64,000 nt of DNA from Clostridiales bacterium. GTDB taxonomy: Bacteria; Bacillota_A; Clostridia; Oscillospirales; Oscillospiraceae. This document shows, in pieces, positions 8,109 through 16,414 of the stretch. Below the pieces are notes generated by a model. That model was not told where the DNA came from and made no database searches. It saw only the letters and a program-made list of their open reading frames with translations. The DNA is taken from assembly GCA_019417795.1 (NCBI GenBank), contig DXUR01000001.1:6956-70955 (forward strand). Direction: 5' to 3'. Both the position numbers and the translations under genes were made by a program. Every line of letters starts with the position of its first letter. Position 1 is the first letter of the stretch.

Positions 8109-8145
8109 ATCGGGGCAGCACGCTTGTGCTACCCCGATTTTCTAT
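8107..8145. terminator. Bidirectional terminator between convergent genes
   Basis: ATCGGGGCAGCAC (8109-8121) pairs with GTGCTACCCCGAT (8126-8138) with one mismatch. TTTTCTATT follows on the plus side and a shorter T-rich stretch on the minus side. It separates the XRE gene from the minus-strand frame ending at 8142. Confidence 0.7.
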
Positions 8146-8258
8146 TCCTTGAGTTCGAAGATGTACTTCAGTGAGAAAGTGCGCCTTAGCAGTACATCGC
8201 TGAGTTTGATGAGGTTGATAGGTGCTTTGAATTCTTTGCTCGTAACAGTAACACAGCT
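8142..8258 (-). pseudogene. Possible gene remnant (C-terminal fragment)
   Basis: A 38-codon open frame on the minus strand has protein-like composition (TVTSKEFKAPINLIKLSD, then RRTFSLKYIFELKE) and ends in TAG just before the terminator at 8107-8145. It has no ATG, GTG or TTG start because an in-frame TAA sits immediately upstream. It may be the tail of a decayed gene, or of the 8272-8457 gene after a frameshift. Confidence 0.3.
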
Positions 8259-8271
8259 TTACATGATAACG

Positions 8272-8457
8272 CTATGTCTCTTTAAGTCCAAAACCTCTGT
8301 GGCAGAAGCCTGTCAGATTGGACAAATAATCGGAGATTTCCTCCGTATCTGTCATCCCATCCGGTATCTGGACCTCTTTGGGCAGCGAATCAAGATCCTC
8401 CGCCAAGTCCACATCCCACTCGATGTTGACGGCTTTCAAATAACGATTGGTATCCAT
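8272..8457 (-). CDS. Small acidic hypothetical protein, 61 aa
   Basis: I place the start at ATG 8457 (MDTNRYLKAVNIEWDVD), with GAGTGAGGA upstream. The product is short and acidic, and the DVDLAEDLDSLPKEVQIP segment suggests an antitoxin-like or regulatory protein, but nothing is recognisable. It follows the 103-aa gene by 10 nt, so the two are co-transcribed. Confidence 0.55.
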   Translation of the reverse strand: MDTNRYLKAVNIEWDVDLAEDLDSLPKEVQIPDGMTDTEEISDYLSNLTGFCHRGFGLKET

Positions 8458-8467
8458 ATTCAGTTCC

Positions 8468-8779
8468 TCACTCTGACAGTTTTCCAAGACACCCGCTGAG
8501 CAGAAGTCCTTCAAGATTTTTAGGTGAATTGATTCTTCCTACGGGAGGAGGATTGTCACCGAGTTTCAACTCGGTGACAATTCCACTCTTGAAATGAAGA
8601 AATACACGATATCCATTATCCAGCAACCATGTAGATAAAAACACCGACTGATCCGTGTGGATGTTCTCTACATGAAATCGAATTGCCCGCTGCGTCTGGT
8701 AATAGCCGATGAAGAACTGATGTCCTTTCGGCAGGTTACGAGGCATGGTCCAATAGTCTTCGTACCAGTGATACTCCAT
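8468..8779 (-). CDS. Hypothetical protein, 103 aa
   Basis: The product starts MEYHWYEDYWTMPRNLPKGHQF and ends after a short beta-rich part. It has no signal peptide or membrane segment. The ATG at 8779 follows the stop of the 317-aa gene by 2 nt, so translation is probably coupled. I do not recognise it. Confidence 0.6.
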   Translation of the reverse strand: MEYHWYEDYWTMPRNLPKGHQFFIGYYQTQRAIRFHVENIHTDQSVFLSTWLLDNGYRVFLHFKSGIVTELKLGDNPPPVGRINSPKNLEGLLLSGCLGKLSE

Positions 8780-8781
8780 AA

Positions 8782-9735
8782 TCAGCCCTCCGTTTCAGCG
8801 CAGACATTGTGGATCAGCTCACTCATGCAGTCGAAAAACCGCTGGGAGCACTGGGCACCCTTAGCTCTCATGTACCGCAGGTGCTCACACTTCCCATTTT
8901 CGATCGTGACGCTGGTCAGCTTCTCATTGATCCATCCCTGTGTGCGGAGAGGGACATTAACTCCATATTTCCGCATCAGGTAGTTGACAATAGAAAAAGC
9001 GTTGCAGCGGTACCGACTGCGATAGAACTTCACAGTCTGGTTTTGCAGGACACCACCATCTTTGATGGTTCGGATCGCTTCTTGAACGGCCTGCTCGGAC
9101 AGTCGATTCTGCTCTTCACAGAATGCTCTCTCTTCGGCTTCGGCCTTAGTTCTCCGCTCCTTCGCCACTTCGTCTTCCTTCTTTCGATACACAGCTGACA
9201 GTGCAACGCACTTATCAAGCTCACCGAGGATCAGGGCACCGACATAATCTGGGAAACTTTCGCCTCCGTTTTCTTTGGACGCCCCAAAACACGCAACATT
9301 GTTGTCAAACAGCTTCTTGATGTAGGATGCTTGGCAAGCTGGGTCGCTGCCCAGGAGCATGATTCTCTCCCGCTCACGCCGGACAGCTTCCAAGACAGCA
9401 TCATCGCCAGACTTGCGGAGATTATCGAAATAATCATTGCGGGCATCCTTGTTACCATACAACTCTGCGACAGCTGCAGGGTATCCGGCGTGGTCGATCA
9501 GATAGAAATCCGTGATTCGCAGAGGAACCAGATAGTCCCGGATCTCCGCATAAAGGAGATAGTTATCATTCTCTGCGCGGGGATACTGGATGTCCGGCTT
9601 CCCGTCACTTCTCCATAGCCGATAGGAAACCGTGCCATCAGAGATTTCTCGTTCGAACACAGCTCTCATTTTCTTACCATCTCGGTTAAAATTGCCATCA
9701 TAAAACAGCGGTTTCATCAATCGTGCATTGCTCAC
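8782..9735 (-). CDS. Hypothetical protein, about 317 aa
   Basis: The protein has a conserved-looking N-terminal half (KMRAVFEREI, then YRLWRSDGKPDIQYPRAEND). A charged coiled-coil stretch (about residues 195-230, EDEVAKERRTKAEAEERAF) follows. The C-terminal basic part has RYRCNAFSIVNYLMRKYG, a possible nucleic-acid-binding helix. GTG at 9735 is preferred because GGAGG lies 7 nt upstream. An ATG at 9753 overlapping the preceding stop is the alternative. The function is unknown. Confidence 0.65.
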   Translation of the reverse strand: MSNARLMKPLFYDGNFNRDGKKMRAVFEREISDGTVSYRLWRSDGKPDIQYPRAENDNYLLYAEIRDYLVPLRITDFYLIDHAGYPAAVAELYGNKDARNDYFDNLRKSGDDAVLEAVRRERERIMLLGSDPACQASYIKKLFDNNVACFGASKENGGESFPDYVGALILGELDKCVALSAVYRKKEDEVAKERRTKAEAEERAFCEEQNRLSEQAVQEAIRTIKDGGVLQNQTVKFYRSRYRCNAFSIVNYLMRKYGVNVPLRTQGWINEKLTSVTIENGKCEHLRYMRAKGAQCSQRFFDCMSELIHNVCAETEG

Positions 9736-9749
9736 AATCGTTCCTCCAA

Positions 9750-10010
9750 TCATTCGAAAGTCTTCAGGATGTGTTCGTGTTCAATAAGATGCGTGAAATC
9801 ATCTGCATTGCCATCGCCATAGGCAATGGTCTGCAGGCACTGCTTGTCCGAAGAATACTCAACCCAAGCAAGGCGGACAGCGCCCTCTTTGAAGCGGTCA
9901 TTGAGATGTTCTCCACGCAGCTCTACAAAGATGCCGGGATAGTCGTGGTCAGACTTGATCCCGACCACGATCTCACCAATTGGTGTCTTGGCAATCAGTT
10001 CATCATTCAT
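9750..10010 (-). CDS. Hypothetical protein, 86 aa
   Basis: Start ATG at 10010 (MNDELIAKTPIGEIVVG) is chosen because GGAGG, located inside the end of the upstream gene, lies 9 nt before it. Nearer ATGs leave too little space. The product looks like a compact alpha/beta protein with alternating hydrophobic strands (IVVGIKSDHDYPGIFVEL). It overlaps the DUF2786-like gene by 8 nt. I do not recognise it. Confidence 0.6.
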   Translation of the reverse strand: MNDELIAKTPIGEIVVGIKSDHDYPGIFVELRGEHLNDRFKEGAVRLAWVEYSSDKQCLQTIAYGDGNADDFTHLIEHEHILKTFE

Positions 10011-10560
10011 CGTCATCATCCTCCATAGAACCAGGCAGAGCCTTACTTCGTGTGCGCCGGTCAATACCGCTCATCATCGCTCTCACTTTCTCAAGCCGAA
10101 CCAGATCGATTTCATCGTCATCGCTGGGCGAGGCCAGTTCCGGTGGTGGGAAAATGTCATTCTTCGAAATAAATGCAGAATAGAAGATGGCAAGTTCTTC
10201 CTCCCAAGCGGCCTTGTAAAACTCAAAGTCGGCCTCAATCTCAATGTACTGGGCCGGCGTACAAGTCACACATATCTCCTTGTGCGGCCGTCCCGATTGG
10301 GTGCCGACCGTACCGCAGCAGTGACCGCTGCCAAGATGCTTGTAGGCAATCTGTACGATGAGCTTTCTCTCCCAAAAATTGTGATACCGGATGAAGTAGT
10401 CTCGCTCTGCGGTGTCTTCAATGTCCTCTTCTGAAATGCCATACTTGGCCATCAGGCGGTTGAGAAGTGCTTCGGCATTCTCTTTTTCGCCGCCAACGCC
10501 ACGCTCGGCCAGGGCCTTCACGCGTTCCAGGCGCTGCAACAATTCCTCTCGCTCAGTCAT
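10003..10560 (-). CDS. DUF2786-like protein, 185 aa
   Basis: The N-terminal 45 residues (LLQRLERVKALAERG, then NAEALLNRLMAKYGISEEDI) match the helical DUF2786 pattern, a domain common in phage and plasmid proteins of unknown function. The middle has CTPAQYIEIEADFEFYKAAWEEE and a short Cys/His patch (GSGHCCGTVG, then ICVTCTP). It ends in an acidic DDDDE tail. It is coupled by short overlaps to the genes on both sides. Confidence 0.7.
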   Translation of the reverse strand: MTEREELLQRLERVKALAERGVGGEKENAEALLNRLMAKYGISEEDIEDTAERDYFIRYHNFWERKLIVQIAYKHLGSGHCCGTVGTQSGRPHKEICVTCTPAQYIEIEADFEFYKAAWEEELAIFYSAFISKNDIFPPPELASPSDDDEIDLVRLEKVRAMMSGIDRRTRSKALPGSMEDDDDE

Positions 10561-10757
10561 ACCGCTTCCACCCCCTCTGCAGGAACGAAGTTCGCAAACT
10601 CGGTTTCGGCGTTAGGCCGGTGGAGGCACAGGTCAACGATGTCAATGCAGTTATAACAAGGCGACTGGTATGTCGCCTTGTTCTTATGCAGGCAGAGTCC
10701 GCAAGGCGGCATATCTGCCATCTGACCGTCAGATCGTCTTTGGTAGAAACCTTTCAT
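10557..10757 (-). CDS. Small cysteine-rich (zinc-ribbon-like) protein, 66 aa
   Basis: The protein carries CGLC, then CYNC and a further Cys (CIDIVDLC), spaced as in a small zinc-binding module. The ATG at 10757 has GGAGGTG upstream. Its stop overlaps the start of the DUF2786-like gene by 4 nt. The function is unknown. Confidence 0.6.
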   Translation of the reverse strand: MKGFYQRRSDGQMADMPPCGLCLHKNKATYQSPCYNCIDIVDLCLHRPNAETEFANFVPAEGVEAV

Positions 10758-10769
10758 TTCACACCTCCA

Positions 10770-11261
10770 TCAGCGCTGTTTCTGACCAAGTAGGTCAGAG
10801 CAGATACTGCCGCTGATTTCCACGCCGCACCGCTTCTGCAAAAAGCCCTCCAGAAAGCGGAGCGCAATCATGGCCAAGGCTGCATCGTCCACGCTGGGGC
10901 CCACAGGCTCAACTTTAGCCTGCTGCGTAAGAGGATGGATACTGAGAGATTTCATAAGTGCCATATCTACCTGCTCCATTTCCCCGTCCGTCAAATGGCC
11001 TTTATAGTCACCGAGCCGGCTGACATCCACAGAGGTGATCTGCTCACAGAGGGCCGTAGAGCGCCGACCAATGCTTTCGATCCGCACATGAGTGGGCATG
11101 GGCTTTTTGTACTGGCAGGTCAGGTACACGACCTCGACCACAGGGCTGTGCTCATTGCACTCTGGATTGGATACGATAATGGCGGGCCTGCCGGACCGCT
11201 GCTCGGAGCCGATAGTCTCACTGCGATTCACATAGAATACATCGCCACGGTTGATTTCCAT
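10770..11261 (-). CDS. MazF/PemK-family toxin-like protein with C-terminal extension
   Basis: The first 110 residues follow the MazF/PemK fold: INRGDVFYVN, then RSGRPAIIVSN, VVYLTCQ, STALCEQITSVD and a DGEMEQVDMALM helix. MazF proteins are ribosome-independent mRNA endonucleases. The Arg in RSGRPA and the Thr in YLTCQ match the catalytic region. At 163 aa it is about 50 residues longer than usual, and no MazE-like antitoxin is seen next to it. It could therefore be an orphan or a regulatory derivative. ATG 11261 has GGAAG 8 nt upstream. Confidence 0.8.
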   Translation of the reverse strand: MEINRGDVFYVNRSETIGSEQRSGRPAIIVSNPECNEHSPVVEVVYLTCQYKKPMPTHVRIESIGRRSTALCEQITSVDVSRLGDYKGHLTDGEMEQVDMALMKSLSIHPLTQQAKVEPVGPSVDDAALAMIALRFLEGFLQKRCGVEISGSICSDLLGQKQR

Positions 11262-11283
11262 AAACAAGTCTTCCTTTCTATCA

Positions 11284-11916
11284 TCACGAATTTCTGCCTT
11301 GCTCGAAGGCATAGAAGTCTTCATCGCATTTGAAGCACTGGTAAGCATACCCGGAGATGTCGCTCGGAAACAGTGGATCGCCACAGCGAATACAGGTCCC
11401 GACACTCTCACGCAAGACGATGTCCTCCATTTCTTCGTCTGTCACCTCATGCTCTCGCAGATAGTCCTTTGCTGCAGTGATGCCTTTGAAGTAGAGCACT
11501 TCGCCATCATCGTTCTGCAGGTATTCAAGGCCATTGATGGTCACGCCATTGATACAGCGCCCAACAATGACCGGTTTAGGGGCCTCCTCGAGCACAAGAC
11601 CAGGTCGCTGCAGAACCGGGATACCCAGTTCCTCCGCTTTCATGATCTCGGCGCTCATGCCGCTGCTGATCCGGTCGCCGTAGACAACCAGGCGGGTACA
11701 CATTGCTAACAGCTTCTGCCCAAACTCCAAGGCCAAAGCGCGTTCTTCAGGGGCGGTATCATCGAGCAGAAACGGGAGATAGGCGTGCGGCGCAACGGCA
11801 CGATTGCCAAACTCCTGTTCTGCTTTCATCATGTAAGTGCTTGCCTTTGCGGCATTGGCCAGCATCTCTGCCCTTGTCGGAGCGGAGAGTGGCGAGCACA
11901 CATAGGTAAGTGCCAT
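11284..11916 (-). CDS. DUF4406/DUF7768-like (nucleoside 2-deoxyribosyltransferase fold) protein
   Basis: The N-terminal 115 residues (LTYVCSPLSAPTRAEML, then APHAYLPFLLDD, LAMCTRLVVYGDRISSGMSAEI and AEELGIPV) follow the pattern of DUF4406/DUF7768 proteins, which share the nucleoside 2-deoxyribosyltransferase fold and are common in phages. The C-terminal part has a zinc-ribbon-like CIRCGDPLF...CFKCDEDF. The fold suggests binding of nucleotide-like ligands, but the substrate is unknown. ATG 11916 has GGAGG upstream. A strong hairpin at 11944-11987 precedes it. Confidence 0.75.
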   Translation of the reverse strand: MALTYVCSPLSAPTRAEMLANAAKASTYMMKAEQEFGNRAVAPHAYLPFLLDDTAPEERALALEFGQKLLAMCTRLVVYGDRISSGMSAEIMKAEELGIPVLQRPGLVLEEAPKPVIVGRCINGVTINGLEYLQNDDGEVLYFKGITAAKDYLREHEVTDEEMEDIVLRESVGTCIRCGDPLFPSDISGYAYQCFKCDEDFYAFEQGRNS

Positions 11917-11943
11917 TGGTAATTCCTCCTATTCGTATGTCTG

Positions 11944-11987
11944 AGGCCCGGAGCCGAGGTGCAAACGCATCGCTCGACTCCGGGCCT
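11944..11987. terminator. Strong intergenic hairpin
   Basis: A 15-bp stem (11944-11958 with 11973-11987, one mismatch) lies between the 11999-13021 gene and the 11284-11916 gene. The T-rich tail is on the plus side. For the minus-strand transcript it may be a processing or partial termination hairpin. Confidence 0.5.
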
Positions 11988-11998
11988 TCTTTCAAAAA

Positions 11999-13021
11999 TC
12001 AGATGTGGCAGTCAACGACAACAAGGAAGTCGTCATCTTGCGCTTCATTCATCAGGGTCTGCAGCTCGTCGTTCCAGGCACGCTCCTCCTTATCGTTGGT
12101 GGAGATGCCGAACCAGCCCATATCGCCAGAGCCTAACCAATCACCATTGCGATCAATGGCTGCGAACGAACTGATCATGTACTGATCCATGTCCGTTGCT
12201 CCTTTTCTGGCCTTAAACTCGTCCAGCGTTTCACCCTTCAGGTAGATCATGCTGCCCCAACTGGCAATGCCGTCCTCGACAATCTTGGTCAAAGGACCGA
12301 ACCCAGTCGGGTCATTGGATGCAAACGCAGCGACACACTTCTGGTATCCCTTTTCAACCTCTTCGACAGTGAGCTGCTTCATGAGGTCCCAGCAGATATC
12401 CTTCTTGCGTGCAGCATCCACATACTTATAACCTTTGGGAGCGCCGTCAGGTTCACCACTGCTGCGATCATAGGAGATGATGCAATCCTCCAGATCCTCC
12501 TTCACCAGGAAGTTTCTGGAGAAACGGCCGCCGATCTGCCACCAGTCCCACTTGGCGTTGGGATTATAGGTGTAGCCCCACAGTCCTTCACTATCCTGAA
12601 TGTAGCCACGATGCTCTTCACAGTAGGCTTCGAAAGAGGCGTACCATGCTTTGACGGGATAATCATTTACCAGCTCAAGGGCCTTAGATTCCTCCGTCTG
12701 CAGCTTGTCCGCTATGCTCTTTTCTGCACCATACTGATAAATCACATCTTCGTGGATATAGAACTTGTCGGTGAAGATGCGGTCGTAGATCGAGCGTATA
12801 GTGCCGTCCGGGTACCGGATGACACGCATGGTGTCAGTCTCGTAGTCGGCTTTTGCCTCGTCCGTCCGATCCTCGAACTCGCGATACTCCGCCTCTTCGG
12901 TCTGTTCATCATAAGGGGCCAGAATGCGATGCAGGCAATTCTCGATATCATTGGCGGTTACATGGCTGTTGCTATAATCATGGGGAACAATAACAGAAAC
13001 AGAAAAGTGGCTCATAATCAA
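11999..13021 (-). CDS. Conserved phage/plasmid hypothetical protein, 340 aa
   Basis: The protein contains NPNAKWDWWQIGGRF near the middle. I recognise this motif from hypothetical proteins of phages and large plasmids, but no function is known. Other features are an N-terminal SVSVIVPHDYSN strand, a DTMRVIRYPDG segment and an acidic C-terminus. The ATG at 13021 overlaps the sigma-like gene stop by 4 nt; ATG at 13015 is also possible. It has no signal peptide or membrane segment. Confidence 0.7.
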   Translation of the reverse strand: MIMSHFSVSVIVPHDYSNSHVTANDIENCLHRILAPYDEQTEEAEYREFEDRTDEAKADYETDTMRVIRYPDGTIRSIYDRIFTDKFYIHEDVIYQYGAEKSIADKLQTEESKALELVNDYPVKAWYASFEAYCEEHRGYIQDSEGLWGYTYNPNAKWDWWQIGGRFSRNFLVKEDLEDCIISYDRSSGEPDGAPKGYKYVDAARKKDICWDLMKQLTVEEVEKGYQKCVAAFASNDPTGFGPLTKIVEDGIASWGSMIYLKGETLDEFKARKGATDMDQYMISSFAAIDRNGDWLGSGDMGWFGISTNDKEERAWNDELQTLMNEAQDDDFLVVVDCHI

Positions 13022-13500
13022 AACTCCTTCAAATTAGATAGTATTTTGCGGATCCTGGCAAAGCGCTTTTCAATCGCTTTCCGCTTAACTCCGCATAGGT
13101 CTGCAATTTCACGATTGGTGTAGCCTTGGTTGCGGAACTGGATCGCCTCAAACTGCTTATAGGTGAGGTTATCTTCGATCACACGCCAGATGCCATCATC
13201 AATCGGAGCAATTTCAGGTGCAGGGATTTCACAATAGAACTCGATTGGGATTTCCTGCGGTTTTCCGAATTGATCTCGTGCATAGTTCGATAGCTCTGAA
13301 CGCAGATGGTACCAAACCACCGTGGAGAAGCTGTATTTACGCAGTTCCTCCTCAGTCAGATACCGCACCACCACTTTCAGATACCGCTGGGCTAGGAGCC
13401 CATAGTAGTCGTCATCGAGACTGTGCTTCTCCATAAAATCCAAGATGAGACCGTGATGCTCTTCAGCAAATGCCTGCTGCTCAGGGGTAAGAGGGGGCAT
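13018..13500 (-). CDS. RNA polymerase sigma-70-like factor (region 4 HTH), 160 aa
   Basis: The C-terminal half is a sigma region-4 type helix-turn-helix: LTYKQFEAIQFRNQGYTNREI, then ADLCGVKRKAIEKRFARIRK. The N-terminal half (FAEEHHGLILDFMEKH and YGLLAQRYLKVVVRYL) fits a reduced region 2. It probably directs polymerase to element promoters or acts as a DNA-binding regulator. ATG at 13500 has GGAGGTG 6 nt upstream; I reject a longer frame that starts inside the preceding gene. The 180-aa alternative is not supported by a ribosome site. Confidence 0.75.
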   Translation of the reverse strand: MPPLTPEQQAFAEEHHGLILDFMEKHSLDDDYYGLLAQRYLKVVVRYLTEEELRKYSFSTVVWYHLRSELSNYARDQFGKPQEIPIEFYCEIPAPEIAPIDDGIWRVIEDNLTYKQFEAIQFRNQGYTNREIADLCGVKRKAIEKRFARIRKILSNLKEF

Positions 13501-13513
13501 ATGAGACACCTCC

Positions 13514-14050
13514 TCACGCAGGGGTAGGCAGAGCCGCCTTAACACCAACCAACTCGTCATACTTTCCCCGGTCGATCGGGCGGAACTGTTTCTCGCGGAT
13601 GAAGAAGTACAAGCGCACTGTCATCACGATATATTCCACAAGATCGGCATAGTAGGTGGATAGACGGGTGTAGTCATAGCTCGGGGTGAAGCGATCCATG
13701 GCCTCACACATGTCCACCCAATATGGGTTGGTATCCTGATAGTAGAGGCAGTTGCCCTTGGCATCCCTTGGCTGCTCACCACCAAGATTCTCATTGGAGA
13801 ACCAGGTTGTCGTGTGGCCAATGACCATGGCAAAAATCTGTTCCTCCGTCTGCCGGCACATAAATTCCGGCAACACCGAGATCATGGACATGAGCTTCCT
13901 TAGCGTGCTTACCCGACACTCCAGTTCCTTAAAAAGCCAGTGATACTTGGCGTCCTGTTGGTCAAAGCCTTCTTCAAGCGCCAGCGATAGCCGGCCCTCA
14001 TAGTACTGCCGGAGTTGCTGCAGCAGATCGATTCCAAAATAGAAATCCAT
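13514..14050 (-). CDS. Hypothetical protein, 178 aa
   Basis: The protein is helical and soluble, with many aromatic residues (LSTYYADLVEYIVMTVRLYFFIREKQF). It starts right after the 14051-14503 gene, with the ATG at 14050 within GGAGGTGGAGTAG. I do not recognise the family. Confidence 0.6.
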   Translation of the reverse strand: MDFYFGIDLLQQLRQYYEGRLSLALEEGFDQQDAKYHWLFKELECRVSTLRKLMSMISVLPEFMCRQTEEQIFAMVIGHTTTWFSNENLGGEQPRDAKGNCLYYQDTNPYWVDMCEAMDRFTPSYDYTRLSTYYADLVEYIVMTVRLYFFIREKQFRPIDRGKYDELVGVKAALPTPA

Positions 14051-14503
14051 CTACTCCACCTCCAGCTTGACATCATTGATGGCCTTGCTGATCAGCTGCT
14101 CTCTGGTGATGTGAAACACTCGGGTAAAGAGATCCATATATCGATCCTGTGCCTCGGGTCGCAGCATGTTGTAGGGAGAGACGATGCCCCAAATAGCCAA
14201 CTCCTCCTCCGGAAGCGCAAAGGGGTCTTCACGCCATGTTCCGAAGTCGTATTGAGGCCGAGGTGGATTGGCAGCTCTCGCAACTTCATCTGCTGTCTTG
14301 GCAATCAGGATCAGTGCCAGTTTCTTTTTCAAGATGACACCGACAAGATCCTCGCGGATCCCACGCCGTACATATTCTTCAGTCAAACCCCTGGCCTTGC
14401 GGAAAGCATCCAGCTTCTTCTCAATCAGTCGTTTCGGCTGCTCGATATCTGCCAGCAACTCGCCAAGGGCCAGGAAAAAGGTCACCTCACGATCAGAAAT
14501 CAT
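14051..14503 (-). CDS. Hypothetical protein, 150 aa
   Basis: ATG at 14503 follows AGGAGGTG with 8 nt spacing; an upstream TTG is too close. The protein is helical (FFLALGELLADI, then LVGVILKKKLALILIAK) and has no signal peptide. A strong hairpin at 14530-14553 lies just upstream, so it may be the first gene of a sub-operon ending with the sigma-like factor. Its function is unknown. Confidence 0.6.
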   Translation of the reverse strand: MISDREVTFFLALGELLADIEQPKRLIEKKLDAFRKARGLTEEYVRRGIREDLVGVILKKKLALILIAKTADEVARAANPPRPQYDFGTWREDPFALPEEELAIWGIVSPYNMLRPEAQDRYMDLFTRVFHITREQLISKAINDVKLEVE

Positions 14504-14529
14504 CAATCTAACACCTCCTTGAAACGGCT

Positions 14530-14553
14530 AAGGGAGTGCCGAAGCACTCCCTT
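14530..14553 (-). terminator. Hairpin with UUCG loop
   Basis: AAGGGAGTGC pairs with GCACTCCCTT around a TTCG loop on the minus strand (14530-14539 with 14544-14553). The T-tail is weak (TTAGCCGTTT). It follows the DUF4241-like gene and is probably a partial terminator or an RNA-stabilising element. Confidence 0.6.
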
Positions 14554-14565
14554 GCCAGAAAACAA

Positions 14566-15132
14566 TTACTCATCAATGAAAATGACGAATGCGAAGTCGA
14601 TCTCGCCATCCGAACCCTTGTGCGTGTAGCAGACATAACTGCCATCGCCGAAGCCGGAGGAGGAGACGACGCCATAGGGCATGACGCCTGCCGACATCTC
14701 ACTGAGCGTGATATCGCAGGCATGGTTGTACCAAAGGTCTCCGTAGTCATGCTCAGGCTCGGGCATACCCTTGAAGATCGAGTTGTCCTGATAGAACGCC
14801 TCGTCATAGAAGCCTGCCTGACCAGAGTCAACACCCACATCGATCGGCTGCTCCAACCATCCGTCCTTCATCTGATAGACTTTCCTCTGACGGATCACGC
14901 TGTAGTCGGGGCCAGTTTCCTTGTGACGTACTGCCAGGACGGCACAACGCACGCCCCAGTCGCCCATGTCAGTCTTCAGGACGCCAGCCTCCCATGTGCC
15001 GGTCTTGCACTTACCGAAAGTACCGCAGCACCAGACATCACGATCGTAGCAGGGATCACTGACACGCATGGTCTGGGATGTCATCTCAAAGCCACCGAGG
15101 ACGGTCATCTCTCCGGGGAAACGCTTCCTCAT
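14566..15132 (-). CDS. DUF4241-like protein, 188 aa
   Basis: The motifs RVSDPCYDRDVWC, GDWGVRCAVLAV and GVDSGQAGFYDEAF match the pattern of DUF4241 and related proteins, which often occur near toxins and mobile elements. ATG 15132 has AAGGAAGG 8 nt upstream; a GTG 9 nt earlier is too close to that site. The role is unknown. A metal site is possible around the Cys residues (VWCCGTFGKCK). Confidence 0.65.
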   Translation of the reverse strand: MRKRFPGEMTVLGGFEMTSQTMRVSDPCYDRDVWCCGTFGKCKTGTWEAGVLKTDMGDWGVRCAVLAVRHKETGPDYSVIRQRKVYQMKDGWLEQPIDVGVDSGQAGFYDEAFYQDNSIFKGMPEPEHDYGDLWYNHACDITLSEMSAGVMPYGVVSSSGFGDGSYVCYTHKGSDGEIDFAFVIFIDE

Positions 15133-15146
15133 ATCTGGCACCTTCC

Positions 15147-15815
15147 TTACTGCTGCGCCGCAGCACGCTGGTCATCCAGCAGCTTCCTGGCGTCGCGGAT
15201 CAGTTTCGGGCCGAAGGTCAGCTCCCACGACTCTATGAACCGGGCCGTGCGGTAGACGATGTTGAAGAAGTCCAGGTCATTGATGTTCACATACACCGAG
15301 CGTAGCTTCTTGTAAGTGCCCGACTTGATGTGAGTACCACCGGAAGGCGTCTTCTCCTTCACGGCACGGCCGTTCTCCACGATAATGCACCAGGGATAAT
15401 TCCGGCGCTTACCGTCGTTGCCGACCGACGCACGCTTGATCGACAGTTTCGTCACAGTGCTCAGGCCATTCTCATCGGGGTCGCCGAAGATCTTCTCCTC
15501 AGTGAAATCGAAACGGTCCAGGTCATTCTGCATCCGGCTCAGCACGAAGGGGAAAAAGCCGGGAGACAGATTGGCCGTGACTCGGACGGTCTTATCACCT
15601 TTGCCGTTGGAGTAATCCTGCAGCACGACGCCAATGCAGGAGTAGGCCCGGAACCCGTCCGACTGCTCCTCGCCCTGAGCGTGCATGTGTGCGTAGTACT
15701 CAACCGGTGCCGGCTTGAGCTTGTCCGTGAACTCACACAGTTTCTTATTGGTCATGTAGATTGCGATCTGATTCTGAATACGGTTGTCTTCCACTTGGAC
15801 ATCCCTCACTTTCAA
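15147..15815 (-). CDS. Hypothetical protein, up to 222 aa
   Basis: This is a soluble alpha/beta protein. Segments such as CIGVVLQDYSNGKGDKTVRVTANLS's leading part and WCIIVENGRAVKEKT look like consecutive beta strands with basic loops, and a nucleic-acid-binding fold is possible but not shown. The start is uncertain: TTG at 15815 overlaps the preceding stop, and GTG at 15797 has GAGG 9 nt upstream. It sits in a chain of coupled genes. Confidence 0.6.
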   Translation of the reverse strand: MKVRDVQVEDNRIQNQIAIYMTNKKLCEFTDKLKPAPVEYYAHMHAQGEEQSDGFRAYSCIGVVLQDYSNGKGDKTVRVTANLSPGFFPFVLSRMQNDLDRFDFTEEKIFGDPDENGLSTVTKLSIKRASVGNDGKRRNYPWCIIVENGRAVKEKTPSGGTHIKSGTYKKLRSVYVNINDLDFFNIVYRTARFIESWELTFGPKLIRDARKLLDDQRAAAQQ

Positions 15816-16411
15816 TCTTCATAGAGCAAGTCGTTGAACTCGCTGACATAAGTAGCTTCCGGCGTGAACTCCGTCGAAGTCACCTTGGCCCCGTCCACCG
15901 TGATCATGTAGTAGGACATGCCGCCCTCGACCACAGCGAACATCTTGCCGTCCAAGTGATAGCCTCGTTCAGATAACCACCCGGCAATGAGCTCGATCCA
16001 GTCCGTGATATAGTAGGACTTCTCGGCCTCATTCCATCCCAGATAGGAGCGGCCATTGTCCGGATCGTTGAGCAAGACAAGGTCACAGTACAGGCTCGGG
16101 CACGGATTGGGCGGCTTATTCATGCTGAATTTATTGTCGAGTCCTTCCGGATATGGGCCGGCCTCATGAAGTCTTCGATTGAGATCAGACGTCTCCACGG
16201 GAATGAAGAATGCACCTTCCTCGCCGAAGTCTCCGTCGCCAAAAAGGCTCATGGGCTTCCGATCCTCCAGATCAGGAAACAGCGTATGGAGCGTCTTCAC
16301 ATTGCGCTTCATATGCCGAATGTCCATGAATTGCTTGAGTCTGGTTGCCAGCGGCTCCTCAACGCAGGGGGTGATGCGGATCGCACCGGTGAAATCTGTA
16401 TTTGTTCCCAT
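15812..16411 (-). CDS. Conserved hypothetical protein, 199 aa
   Basis: The protein starts with a FTGAIRITPCVEEP strand. It has a CPSLYCDLVLLND block, then NEAEKSYYITDWIELIAGWL and GYHLDGKMFAVVEGG. I know this layout from uncharacterised phage and actinobacterial proteins (a beta strand with PP/PC, then QPSLWC-like, WDG-EKFY-like and GY-LNG-like motifs). No function is known. ATG 16411 has GGAGGT upstream. Confidence 0.65.
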   Translation of the reverse strand: MGTNTDFTGAIRITPCVEEPLATRLKQFMDIRHMKRNVKTLHTLFPDLEDRKPMSLFGDGDFGEEGAFFIPVETSDLNRRLHEAGPYPEGLDNKFSMNKPPNPCPSLYCDLVLLNDPDNGRSYLGWNEAEKSYYITDWIELIAGWLSERGYHLDGKMFAVVEGGMSYYMITVDGAKVTSTEFTPEATYVSEFNDLLYED

Positions 16412-16414
16412 ACC